Shown one piece after another: positions 26,542 to 34,619 of a stretch of 64,000 nucleotides of DNA; positions within the stretch are counted from its first letter, which is position 1; every line of letters begins with the position of its first letter. The stretch spans positions 1,178,001 to 1,242,000 of the forward strand of contig NZ_PDJI01000004.1 in assembly GCF_002563695.1 (NCBI RefSeq), in the 5' to 3' direction. The position numbers and the translations under genes are program-made. Source of the DNA: Georgenia soli. Its GTDB lineage: Bacteria; Actinomycetota; Actinomycetes; Actinomycetales; Actinomycetaceae. Below the pieces are notes generated by a model. That model searched no databases, had not been told where the DNA came from, and saw nothing but the letters and a program-made list of their open reading frames with translations.

Positions 26542-28758
26542 GTGACCATGCCTGACCGGACGCCCCACGTGGGCGGCACCACCCAGTCGGCACGGTCACC
26601 ACGATCCTTGGGCGACGCCCCGACCGACGACGGCGGCACCGGGCACCTCAGCGACGACGAGCGGCGCGACCTCGCCCGGTCGGTGCTGCGTCGCGGTTTC
26701 CGTGAGCGCCGCGCGACCGGCCCGGGGTCCCACGCCGCCCGGGGCCCGAGATCCGCCGTCGAGATCGAGGCCGACCTCCGCAGCCGGCTGGGCCTGCCCG
26801 CGCTCGCCGCACGGCTCGACCCCACCGTGCGGCTGTGGGGCTGGCTCGGGCCGCTCCTGGTCACGGTGCTGGCCGCCGTCATGCGCCTGGTGAACCTCAA
26901 CCACCCGTCCCGCCTCATCTTCGACGAGACCTACTACGTCAAGCAGGCGTTCTCGATGCTCACCCTCGGCTACGAGGGCGAGTGGAAGGCGGAGGACGCC
27001 AACGACCGCTTCGTCCGGGGCGACTACTCCGACCTCTCCACGGTGGCCGACTACGTGGTCCACCCGTCGGTCGGCAAGTGGATGATCGCCGTCGGGCTGC
27101 GGCTCTTCGGCGCGGACAACGGCGCAGGCTGGCGGTTCGCGGCCGCCGTCGTCGGAACGATCTCCGTGCTGCTCCTCGCCCGGATCGCGTTCCGGATGTT
27201 CGGCTCCGTCCTGCTCGCGACGGTGGCCGGGCTGCTCCTCGCGATCGACGGCATGCACCTGACCGAGTCACGCACGTCGCTGCTCGACATCTTCCTCATG
27301 TTCTGGGTGCTGGTCGGGTTCTGGTTCGTCCTGAAGGACCGAGACGCCACGCGGGCCGTCCTCGCCCGTCGGACGGCGGAGCAGGTGGCCGCCGAAGAGG
27401 CGGCCACCGGAGCCCGGGCGACGTTGACGAACCGGCTCGCCCCCAAGGTAGGACCGCGGTGGTGGCTGGTGGGCGCCGGCGTCGCCCTGGGCCTGGCGTG
27501 CGGGGTGAAGTGGTCGGGTATCTACGCCGTCGCGGTCTTCGGCGTCATGGTGTTCGTCTGGGACACGTGCGCCCGCCGCGCCGTCGGGGCCCGCTCCTGG
27601 CTCGCGGACGGCGTGCTCCGCGGCGGGCTGCCGGCGTTCCTCGCGCTCGTCCCGACGGCGGCGCTCACCTACGTGGCGACCTGGTTCTCCTGGTTCACTC
27701 ACCCCGACGCCTACCGGCGGCAGTGGGCGGCGGACCTGCGGGCGAGCGGGGCGACCGTGCCGCGCTCGTGGCTGCCGGACTCCCTCAACTCCTGGTGGGA
27801 GTACCACCTGGTGATGTGGGACTTCCACAACAACCTCACGCCCGAGCACGCCTACGCCTCCCACCCCGTCGGCTGGCTGATCCAGTGGCGGCCGACCTCC
27901 TTCTACTGGCCCGACCCCGCCCCGCCGCCCGAGGCCTGCGGCGCGCAGCGGTGCGTGGAGGCGATCACCTCGATCGGCAACCCCGTCGTCTGGTGGCTCG
28001 CCGCGCTCGCCCTGCTGGTGCTGATCTACATCGCCGTGCGGGGGCGCGACTGGCGCGCCTGGGCGATCCTCGCCGGGTACGCCGCCATGTACCTGCCCTG
28101 GTTCGCCTACGCGCACCGCACGATCTTCACGTTCTACGCCGTCGCCTTCGTCCCGTACGTGGTCCTCTGCCTCGTGTACGTCCTGGGCCGGGTCATGGGT
28201 CTCGTGCGCCCGCCCCGACCGTTGCGCGCGTCGGGCGGCGCCGCGGCGCGTGACACCGAGTCGCACGGGGTGCCCACACCGGACGACGGGACGACGGCGG
28301 ACCTCGGGACGACAAACCACGGGACGGCAATTCACGGGACGACAGGCCCCGGGACGGCGGACCACGGGACGGCGGAGCACGGGACGGCGGAGCATGGGAC
28401 AGCAGACCCCAGGACGACGGCGGAGCCTTCGCCCGAGCGGCTCTCCGGTGCGCCGGTGACCGCCACGGCCCCGGCGGCAGCCGGAGCCCCGGTAGCCGGC
28501 AGAGCTCCGTCCGCGACAGGAGGCGAGGCACCCACCGGCGCCCGTCCCGGGGCAAGCGTTCCGCGAGCGCCGTCGACGCTCGACCTGCTCCTCACGAACG
28601 AGGGGTCGGTCCGGCTGACCCGCCGGTCCTGGGTCGTGCTGGGCGTCGTCGTCGGCCTGGCAGTCCTGGCCGCCGCGTTCTGGTGGCCGATCTGGACGGG
28701 CCAGACGGTCTCCTACGACTTCTGGCACTGGCACATGTGGCTGCCGAGCTGGATCTGA
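26542..28758 (+). CDS. pmt: Dolichyl/polyprenyl-phosphate-mannose protein O-mannosyltransferase
   Basis: Membrane GT-C glycosyltransferase (GT39) that transfers mannose from polyprenyl-phosphate-mannose to secreted proteins, coupled to Sec export. 738 aa with multiple TM helices. The catalytic loop [13 protein letters not shown] lies near residue 130, with [14 protein letters not shown] after it and a [13 protein letters not shown] segment. Between the last cytoplasmic loop and the final TM helix is a long Thr/Gly/His/Ala-rich linker (about residues 560-680) encoded by 15-nt repeats. The end is [24 protein letters not shown], typical of actinobacterial Pmt. Leaderless GTG start proposed; rsmI is divergent. 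Confidence 0.94.
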   Translation: MTMPDRTPHVGGTTQSARSPRSLGDAPTDDGGTGHLSDDERRDLARSVLRRGFRERRATGPGSHAARGPRSAVEIEADLRSRLGLPALAARLDPTVRLWGWLGPLLVTVLAAVMRLVNLNHPSRLIFDETYYVKQAFSMLTLGYEGEWKAEDANDRFVRGDYSDLSTVADYVVHPSVGKWMIAVGLRLFGADNGAGWRFAAAVVGTISVLLLARIAFRMFGSVLLATVAGLLLAIDGMHLTESRTSLLDIFLMFWVLVGFWFVLKDRDATRAVLARRTAEQVAAEEAATGARATLTNRLAPKVGPRWWLVGAGVALGLACGVKWSGIYAVAVFGVMVFVWDTCARRAVGARSWLADGVLRGGLPAFLALVPTAALTYVATWFSWFTHPDAYRRQWAADLRASGATVPRSWLPDSLNSWWEYHLVMWDFHNNLTPEHAYASHPVGWLIQWRPTSFYWPDPAPPPEACGAQRCVEAITSIGNPVVWWLAALALLVLIYIAVRGRDWRAWAILAGYAAMYLPWFAYAHRTIFTFYAVAFVPYVVLCLVYVLGRVMGLVRPPRPLRASGGAAARDTESHGVPTPDDGTTADLGTTNHGTAIHGTTGPGTADHGTAEHGTAEHGTADPRTTAEPSPERLSGAPVTATAPAAAGAPVAGRAPSATGGEAPTGARPGASVPRAPSTLDLLLTNEGSVRLTRRSWVVLGVVVGLAVLAAAFWWPIWTGQTVSYDFWHWHMWLPSWI
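28260..28430. repeat. 15-nt in-frame minisatellite in the PMT linker
   Basis: Degenerate tandem copies of a CACGGGACGGCGGAG-like unit encode [10 protein letters not shown] pentapeptides, about nine to ten in a row. The array lies in a linker between membrane segments, where length change would be tolerated. Confidence 0.8.
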
Positions 28759-28845
28759 CCGAGAGTCGCAGCGCCTGACGTGCTGCGGCGACGACCGTGC
28801 CCGCTGACCTGCGAGGATGGGCAGCCCCGACATCGAGGAGTACCT

Positions 28846-29673
28846 GTGAGCCGTTCCGTCCGCGGCGCCCGTGTCCTGATCACCGGCGCCACCCGCGGCA
28901 TGGGCCGCCTGTTCGCCGAGCGTGCCGCCGACGAGGGAGCCGCCGTCATCGTCCTGTGGGGCCGCGACCCCGCGGCCCTCGACGAAACCGCCGCGGCACT
29001 GGCCCGGCCCGGGCTCCAGGTGCGCACCGACGTCGTCGACCTCACCGAGCCGACCCAGCTGGACGACGCCGCCGCCCGCCTCCTCGAGGACGGCCTGGTC
29101 CCCGACGTGCTCATCAACAACGCCGGCGTGATCACTGGCAACAAGTTCTTCTGGGAACTCGCCGCCGACGACACCACCCGCACCCTGCGCGTGAACACCC
29201 TCGCGCCCATGCGCCTGGTCGGTCACCTCCTCCCCGCGATGATCGACGACGGCGGAAGGGCCAAGCGGGTTCTCAACGTCGCCTCGGCCGCGGGCATCGT
29301 CCCCAACCCGCGCATGTCGGTCTACGCGGCCTCCAAGGCGGCGCTGCTGACGTGGTCCGACACGCTCCGGCTCGAGCTGGCGCAGGCGGGCCACGAGCAG
29401 GTCGCGGTGACGACCTTCAGCCCCTCCTACGTCGACACGGGGATGTTCTCCGGCACCCGCCCGGTGCGGCTGACCCCGGTGCTGACCCCGGAGCGTGCGG
29501 TGGCCCAGGCATGGCGGGCGATGCTGGCCGGACGTGCGCACATCGTCACCCCGCCCACGGTCCACGTGGCCCGGGCGGCGCGCGGGGTGCTGCCGTCACG
29601 TGCGTGGGACGCGCTCGCCTCCGTGTTCGGGGTCCACCGCTCGATGGAGACGTTCACCGGCCGCGACCGCTGA
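28846..29673 (+). CDS. Short-chain dehydrogenase/reductase family protein
   Basis: 275-aa Rossmann oxidoreductase. Cofactor motif TGATRGMGRLFAERAADEG (about residues 14-32), NNAG motif in LINNAGVI, catalytic Ser in VASAAG and YxxxK in SVYAASKAALL. The C-terminal region after DTGMFSGT is variable in this family, and the substrate cannot be predicted. GTG 28846 is chosen because GAGGAG lies six bases upstream. It follows pmt by about 90 bases on the same strand. Confidence 0.92.
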   Translation: MSRSVRGARVLITGATRGMGRLFAERAADEGAAVIVLWGRDPAALDETAAALARPGLQVRTDVVDLTEPTQLDDAAARLLEDGLVPDVLINNAGVITGNKFFWELAADDTTRTLRVNTLAPMRLVGHLLPAMIDDGGRAKRVLNVASAAGIVPNPRMSVYAASKAALLTWSDTLRLELAQAGHEQVAVTTFSPSYVDTGMFSGTRPVRLTPVLTPERAVAQAWRAMLAGRAHIVTPPTVHVARAARGVLPSRAWDALASVFGVHRSMETFTGRDR

Positions 29674-29712
29674 CCCGGCGGACGCCACGGGCGCACCGTC
29701 CGCGACCGAAGG

Positions 29713-30384
29713 TCAGGGCCGCACGACCCACACCGACTCCGCCGCCGTCAGCCCCATCTCGACGGGGCCCGGCTCGTCGCCGATCTGCACCGTGAGGGTG
29801 CCGGCGAAGTCGCGGCGGTCGACCACGTGCAGCTCGGTGTCCAGGGCCACCCCGAGGTCGTCGAAGTAGCGCAGCACCTGGGGGTCGGTGTCTGAGATGC
29901 GGGCCACGCGGACGCGGGCACCGCCTGGCACGAGGTGGAGCTGGCTGGCCGGCGGGGCGGGCACCGAGCCCTCGCGGCTCGGGATGGGGTCGCCGTGCGG
30001 GTCCCGCCCCGGGTACCCAAGCCGGGCGTCCAGGGCGTCGACGAGCCGGTCGGAGACGGCGTGCTCGAGCACCTCCGCCTCGTCGTGGACCTCGTCCCAG
30101 CCGTAGCCGAGCTCCACCACGAGGAAGGTCTCGAGGATCCGGTGCCGCCGCACGACGGCGAGCGCGGCCTGCCGACCTGCCTCGGTGAGCTCGATCGCCC
30201 CGTAGCGCGCGTGGGCGAGCAGCCCCTGCGCGGTCAGCTTCTTGACGGCCTCGGAGACCGTCGACGGCGAGAAGCCCATCCGCCGGGCCAGCAACGTCGT
30301 GGTGACCGGGTCGTCCGACCACTCCTGCGCCGACCAGATGACCTTGAGGTAGTCCTGGTTGGCGGCGGTCAGCTCGTCGATCAC
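29713..30384 (-). CDS. DtxR/MntR-family metal-dependent repressor
   Basis: About 223 aa. A winged helix (residues 1-65) contains LAARMGF-type LLARRMGFSPSTVSEAVKKL, followed by the metal-binding dimerisation helix pair (HRILETFLVVELGYGWDEVHDEAEVLEHAVSD, carrying His and Glu ligands) and a C-terminal FeoA/SH3-like domain. GTG 30384 overlaps the permease stop by four bases (GTGA); GTG 30393 is an alternative start. Being last in the metal-uptake operon, it most likely binds the palindrome upstream of the binding-protein gene and shuts the operon off when Mn (or Zn) is sufficient. Confidence 0.9.
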   Translation of the reverse strand: MIDELTAANQDYLKVIWSAQEWSDDPVTTTLLARRMGFSPSTVSEAVKKLTAQGLLAHARYGAIELTEAGRQAALAVVRRHRILETFLVVELGYGWDEVHDEAEVLEHAVSDRLVDALDARLGYPGRDPHGDPIPSREGSVPAPPASQLHLVPGGARVRVARISDTDPQVLRYFDDLGVALDTELHVVDRRDFAGTLTVQIGDEPGPVEMGLTAAESVWVVRP

Positions 30385-31247
30385 GGCGCCCACGCTACGC
30401 GACGGTGGGTCGCTGCCCGCCGCCGACGGCGGAGCAGCCCGCCGCGCGGCGCGAAGAGGTAGGCGCCGGTGAAGGCGGCGCCCTGCGCGAGGACCACCAT
30501 CGGGCCCGACGCGGTGTCGAGGTAGTAGCTGGCGTAGATCCCGACGACGGCGCAGACGGCCGCCAGGGCCGGCGCCACGAGGAGCATGCGCGCGATCCGG
30601 TCGGTCAGCAGCCGGGCCGTGGCGCCCGGGATGATGAGCATCGCGACGACGAGCACCACGCCGACGGCCTGCAGCGCGACGACCACCGTGAGCGCCAGCA
30701 GGCCCAGGAGCATCGCGCCGAGCCGCCGGGGGCTGAGCCCGATGGCCTGGGCGTGCGTGGGGTCGAAGGCGAAGAGCGTGAGGTCGCGCCGCCTCAGGAG
30801 CAGCACGGCGAGCGTGACGGCCCCGAGCACGAGGACCTGCGCCAGGTCCGCCGTCGAGACGCCGAGAAGGTTGCCGAAGAGGATGTGGTTAAGGTCGGTC
30901 TGGCTGGGCACCACGGAGATCAGCACGAGCCCCAGCGCGAAGAGGACGGTGAAGACCACGCCGATGGCCGCGTCCTCCCGGATCACCGATCTGTCGCGCA
31001 CCACCCCGATCAGCCCCACGGCCAGCAGGCCGAACACGAGCGCGCCGACGGCGAACGGGGTGCCGAGGAGGTAGGCGAGGACGACGCCGGGCAGGACGGC
31101 GTGGGAGACGGCGTCGCCCATGAGCGACCAGCCGATGAGCACGAGCCAGCAGCTCAGCACCCCGCACACGACGGCGGCGACGACGGAGACGGCGAAGGCC
31201 CGCTGCATGAACCCGTAGGCCAGCGGCTCGGCGAGGAGCTCGATCAT
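30381..31247 (-). CDS. Manganese/zinc ABC transporter permease (ZnuB/MntB type)
   Basis: 288-aa integral membrane protein of the ABC-3 family with about eight helices and the typical GDAVSHAVLPGVVLAYLLG cytoplasmic motif that contacts the ATPase. Downstream motifs PTHAQAIGLSPRRLG and VGVVLVVAMLIIPGATARLL are family hallmarks. ATG 31247 overlaps the ATPase stop by four bases. It forms the channel of the metal importer. Confidence 0.94.
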   Translation of the reverse strand: MIELLAEPLAYGFMQRAFAVSVVAAVVCGVLSCWLVLIGWSLMGDAVSHAVLPGVVLAYLLGTPFAVGALVFGLLAVGLIGVVRDRSVIREDAAIGVVFTVLFALGLVLISVVPSQTDLNHILFGNLLGVSTADLAQVLVLGAVTLAVLLLRRRDLTLFAFDPTHAQAIGLSPRRLGAMLLGLLALTVVVALQAVGVVLVVAMLIIPGATARLLTDRIARMLLVAPALAAVCAVVGIYASYYLDTASGPMVVLAQGAAFTGAYLFAPRGGLLRRRRRAATHRRVAWAP

Positions 31248-31993
31248 CGCGGCACCTCCGCCGGGTCGACGCCGAACGCGCGGGCGAGGTTCTCGGGGCG
31301 CAGCACCTCGGTGGGCGCGGCGTGGAGGATGACGTGGTGGTGCAGGAGCACCGCGTCGTCGCAGAGCTCGTCGAGCCGCTGCAGGTCGTGGGTGGAGACG
31401 AGCACGGTGCGGCCGCCGGCGGCGAGGTCCCGCAGCAGCGTGGTCAGCGTCGCCTCGGTGCGCCGGTCCACGCCGGCGAACGGCTCGTCGAGGAGCAGCA
31501 CGCTCGCCTCCTGCGCCAGACCGCGCGCGACGAACGCCCGCCGGCGCTGCCCGCCCGAGAGCGCACCGATCTGGCGGTCCGCCAGGTCGGTGAGCGAGAC
31601 CCGGGCGAGGGCGGCGTCGACGGCGCCGTGGTCGGCGCGGCGGGGCCGGCGGGTCAGGCCGAGGTGTCCGTAGCGGCCCATGAGGACGACGTCGCGCACC
31701 GAGAGGGGGAAGGTCCAGTCGACGTCCTCGGTCTGCGGCACGTAGGCGACCGTCCCGTGACGGCGCGCGTGCTCGGTGCCGCGGCCGTGGACCCGGACGG
31801 TCCCGGCGTCCGGGCGCACCAGTCCCATGACGGCCTTGAACAGGGTCGACTTGCCGGAGCCGTTCATGCCGACGAGCCCGGTGACCCGCCCCGCAGCGAG
31901 GGAGAATGTGGCGCCGTCGAGCGCGGTGACGGCGCCGTAGCGCACGGTCAGCCCGCTCACCTCCAGGCTGGGTGGGGCGAGAGTTGTCTCCAT
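31244..31993 (-). CDS. Manganese/zinc ABC transporter ATP-binding protein
   Basis: 249-aa ATPase with Walker A GMNGSGKSTLFKA, Q-loop YVPQTEDVDW (the VDW after the Q-loop is typical of Mn/Fe/Zn ABC ATPases), signature LSGGQRRRAFVARGLAQ and Walker B LLLDEPFAGVD, then STHDL. ATG 31993 has GGAAGGA upstream and overlaps the binding-protein stop (ATGA). It energises metal import with the adjacent permease. Confidence 0.95.
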   Translation of the reverse strand: METTLAPPSLEVSGLTVRYGAVTALDGATFSLAAGRVTGLVGMNGSGKSTLFKAVMGLVRPDAGTVRVHGRGTEHARRHGTVAYVPQTEDVDWTFPLSVRDVVLMGRYGHLGLTRRPRRADHGAVDAALARVSLTDLADRQIGALSGGQRRRAFVARGLAQEASVLLLDEPFAGVDRRTEATLTTLLRDLAAGGRTVLVSTHDLQRLDELCDDAVLLHHHVILHAAPTEVLRPENLARAFGVDPAEVPR

Positions 31994-32940
31994 CACGGTT
32001 CCTTCCCGGTGAGCCCGGCGACGATGGTCGCGGCGTCGTGCCGCAGCAGGTCGAGGTAGGTGGGGACCGGCCCGTCCGGCTTCGAGAGGGAGTCGACGTA
32101 GAGGGTGCCGCCGTACCGGGCGCCGGTCTCGGCGGCCACCTGGCGCTGCGCCGTGCCGTTGACCGTGGACTCGCAGAAGACGGCGGGTACGTCGTCGGCC
32201 CGCACGCGGTCGATGACCGCGGCCACCTGCCGCGGGGTGGACTGCCGCTCGGCGTTGACCGGCCAGAGGTACGCCTCCTCCAGGCCGGCGTCGCGCGCCA
32301 GGTACGAGAACGCGCCCTCGCACGTGACGAGCACGCGGTGCTGCGGGGGCAGCGTGGCCAGCTCGGCCACGAGCTCCTCGCGGACCTTCTCCAGCTCGGC
32401 GGCGTACGCCCGCCCGTCGGCGGCGTAGTCGTCGGCGTGGGCGGGGTCGAGCTCGCTCAGGGCCTCGACGATGTTCTGCACGTAGATCTGGCCCGCCCGC
32501 GGCGACATCCACGCGTGCGGGTTGACGGCGTCCTTCCGCCCCGCGATCGGGATCGGCTCCACGCCCTCGCTGAGGACGACGTGCCTCGCGCCGACGTCCG
32601 ACATGAACTGCGCGAACCAGGCCTCCAGCCCGAGACCGTTGTCGAGGACGAGGTCCGCTCCCTCACCGCGCCTCAGGTCGTCGGGGGTCGGTTCGTACCC
32701 GTGGATCTCGGCGCCGACGTCGGTGATGGACTCGACGCGCACGTGCTCCCCGCCGACGTTGCGGGCCATGTCTGCCAGGACCGTGAACGTCGTCAGGACC
32801 AGCGGGCGGCCGTCGTCGGGCCCGGCGTCCGGCCGCTCCGCGGCCCCCTCGGTCACGGCACAGCCCGCGAGCAGGGGCATGCCGAGGGCCACGACGACGG
32901 CGAGGCGTCGTCGGCCCACCCGAGACCAAAGTTTCGGCAT
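31993..32940 (-). CDS. Metal ABC transporter substrate-binding lipoprotein (TroA/MntA/ZnuA family)
   Basis: 315 aa with a lipoprotein signal ending LLAGC (Cys near residue 27). Cluster A-1 metal-site elements are visible: His in EIHGYEPTPDDL, His in NPHAWMSPRAG, the acidic CEGAFSYLARDAGLEEAYLWPVNAE segment and the FCESTVNG strand near the C-terminus. There is no His-rich loop, which argues for Mn over Zn, weakly. First gene of the four-gene metal operon. The ATG lies inside the palindromic operator and close to a -10 element, suggesting a leaderless mRNA. Confidence 0.93.
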   Translation of the reverse strand: MPKLWSRVGRRRLAVVVALGMPLLAGCAVTEGAAERPDAGPDDGRPLVLTTFTVLADMARNVGGEHVRVESITDVGAEIHGYEPTPDDLRRGEGADLVLDNGLGLEAWFAQFMSDVGARHVVLSEGVEPIPIAGRKDAVNPHAWMSPRAGQIYVQNIVEALSELDPAHADDYAADGRAYAAELEKVREELVAELATLPPQHRVLVTCEGAFSYLARDAGLEEAYLWPVNAERQSTPRQVAAVIDRVRADDVPAVFCESTVNGTAQRQVAAETGARYGGTLYVDSLSKPDGPVPTYLDLLRHDAATIVAGLTGKEP

Positions 32941-32952
32941 GCCGAAATACTA
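32932..32952 (-). promoter_or_regulatory. MntR/DtxR-type operator and -10 over the start of the metal operon
   Basis: TTTCGGCATGCCGAAA (32932-32947) is a perfect 16-bp palindrome, and the ATG of the binding-protein gene is at its centre. On the minus strand TAGTAT (32947-32952) abuts it as a -10 box, placing the transcription start at or next to the ATG. A bound repressor dimer would cover the -10 and start site. The symmetry and spacing fit the DtxR-family protein encoded at the end of the operon. Confidence 0.8.
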
Positions 32953-33002
32953 GGCGGAGGGCGGCGCAGTCACCAGGGCGCGGGCGCCTGGGGCGCCAGC
33001 CC

Positions 33003-34550
33003 TCAGGCCGGCGCGACGCCCGCCTGGTCCCAGTCCACGTCCTGCGACGGGTGGAACGCCCAGTCCCGTCCCCGCCACACGGGGACCTGCCCCGCCAGCC
33101 GGCGCGAGAACCCGTCGAACCCGTCGCGCTCCCGCACGGCCTGATCGCTCCAGGCCACCTCGGCCACCGCCACCAGCCGCGGCAGCAGCATCGTGAAGAG
33201 GTCCTCGCGGGTGGCGACCGTCTCCGTCCACAGGGGCGCCTCCACCCCGCGGACCCGCGCGGCCTCGACGCCGTCGACATGGGTGTCCGGGTCCCACTCC
33301 CAGGAGCGGCGCACGTCCACGCACCCGGACCAGTCCAGGCCGAGCGGGAAGTCGGGGGTGTACTTCATGTCGAGGTAGACGTGGTTCGAGGGCGACATGA
33401 TGACGTCGTGCCCGCGCCCCGCGGCCTCGCGCACCCCGGACGGGTCGAGCGTGGACGCCCAGAGCTGCACGACGGCACCGTCCGGCAGGTCGGCCGCGGC
33501 GGCCTCCTGCCAGACGACGAGCGTCTTCCCCGTGCCGGTGACGATCTCGCCGAGCACCTCCACGAAGTCCGCGTAGTCCGCGGACGTGATGGTGTCGACC
33601 TCGTCGCCGCCGCCGTGGACGTACGGGCCGGGGGTCAGCTCCGCCAACTCGGTGAAGACGTCGCGGACGAAGGGCAGGGTGGCCGGCTCGTTGAGAGTGA
33701 TCTTGGAGAAGCCGACGTGGGCCCCGGTGAACACGGGCGTCGGCTCGCCCGACGGCGTCAGCTCGCCGTAGGCGTGCAGGGCCGCGTTGACGTGGCCGGG
33801 GACGTCGATCTCCGGCACGAGGGTGATGCGCCGGGCGGCCGCGTGCTCGAGGAGGTCCTCCCAGTCGGCGCGCGTGAGGAAGCCGGCCGGGCCGCCGCCC
33901 ACCTGGCTGGTGCCCGACAGCTCGGTCAGCCGGGGCCGGGAGGCGAGCTCGAGCCGCCAGCCCTGGTCGTCCGTCAGGTGCAGGTGCAGGGCGTTGAGCT
34001 TGTAGAGCGCTGCGAGGTCGATGACCTCCTTGAGCACGTCGACGTCGAAGAAGTGGCGGACCACGTCGATCATCACCCCGCGCCAGGCGTAGCGGGGCGA
34101 GTCCTCGATGTGCAGCGCGGGCAAGACCGGTGCCCCGCCCTCCTCGCGGACGAGCGCGGTCTGGAGCAGCTGGATGAGGGTGGTCGCGCCGCGGAACAGC
34201 CCGGCCGGCCGGGCCGCCCGCACGAGCACCCGGTCGGAGTCGACGGTCAGCGTGTAGGCCTCCGCGGCGGCCGCCTCGCGGGTCAGCGGCAGCGGCGACG
34301 GCTCGACGTCGGTCCGCTCGCCGGCGTCCTCCGTCAGCTCGAGCACCACCGTCGGCGACCCGTCGGCCGAGCCGTGGACGAGCACGCTGGGCCCGCCGGA
34401 CGCCTCGCCGATGAAGTCGGCGAGGCCGGCCACCGCCGCCGCGTCGAGCCGTGCGGCGTCCGGCGCGACGAGCCGGACGGGTGCGACGAGGCGGAACCCG
34501 GGGCCCTCCTGCAGGCGCAGGTGGGTGGGCGCGGGGACGAGCGGGAGCAT
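33003..34550 (-). CDS. Glycoside hydrolase family 20 beta-N-acetylhexosaminidase
   Basis: 515 aa removing terminal GlcNAc/GalNAc residues. An N-terminal GH20b domain (about 1-125) precedes the TIM barrel, which begins YAWRGVMIDVVRHFFDVDVLK. It includes ALHLHLTDDQGWRLEL, the catalytic Asp-Glu pair in HGGGDEVDT, and a WEWDPDTH-type substrate Trp region. No signal peptide is evident, so it probably acts on imported chito-oligosaccharides or recycled wall sugars. ATG 34550 has GGAGG five bases upstream. Confidence 0.94.
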   Translation of the reverse strand: MLPLVPAPTHLRLQEGPGFRLVAPVRLVAPDAARLDAAAVAGLADFIGEASGGPSVLVHGSADGSPTVVLELTEDAGERTDVEPSPLPLTREAAAAEAYTLTVDSDRVLVRAARPAGLFRGATTLIQLLQTALVREEGGAPVLPALHIEDSPRYAWRGVMIDVVRHFFDVDVLKEVIDLAALYKLNALHLHLTDDQGWRLELASRPRLTELSGTSQVGGGPAGFLTRADWEDLLEHAAARRITLVPEIDVPGHVNAALHAYGELTPSGEPTPVFTGAHVGFSKITLNEPATLPFVRDVFTELAELTPGPYVHGGGDEVDTITSADYADFVEVLGEIVTGTGKTLVVWQEAAAADLPDGAVVQLWASTLDPSGVREAAGRGHDVIMSPSNHVYLDMKYTPDFPLGLDWSGCVDVRRSWEWDPDTHVDGVEAARVRGVEAPLWTETVATREDLFTMLLPRLVAVAEVAWSDQAVRERDGFDGFSRRLAGQVPVWRGRDWAFHPSQDVDWDQAGVAPA

Positions 34551-34619
34551 CGGGACCTCCGTTGACCGGTGCACGGGCGGCACGCCGGCGACCCGGACGG
34601 CCACCGACGCGAACACACG

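Noticed and set aside
27268..29565. 765-codon minus-strand frame opposite pmt and the SDR
   Set aside because: Antisense shadow; it spans two unrelated plus-strand genes and reads as low-complexity sequence.
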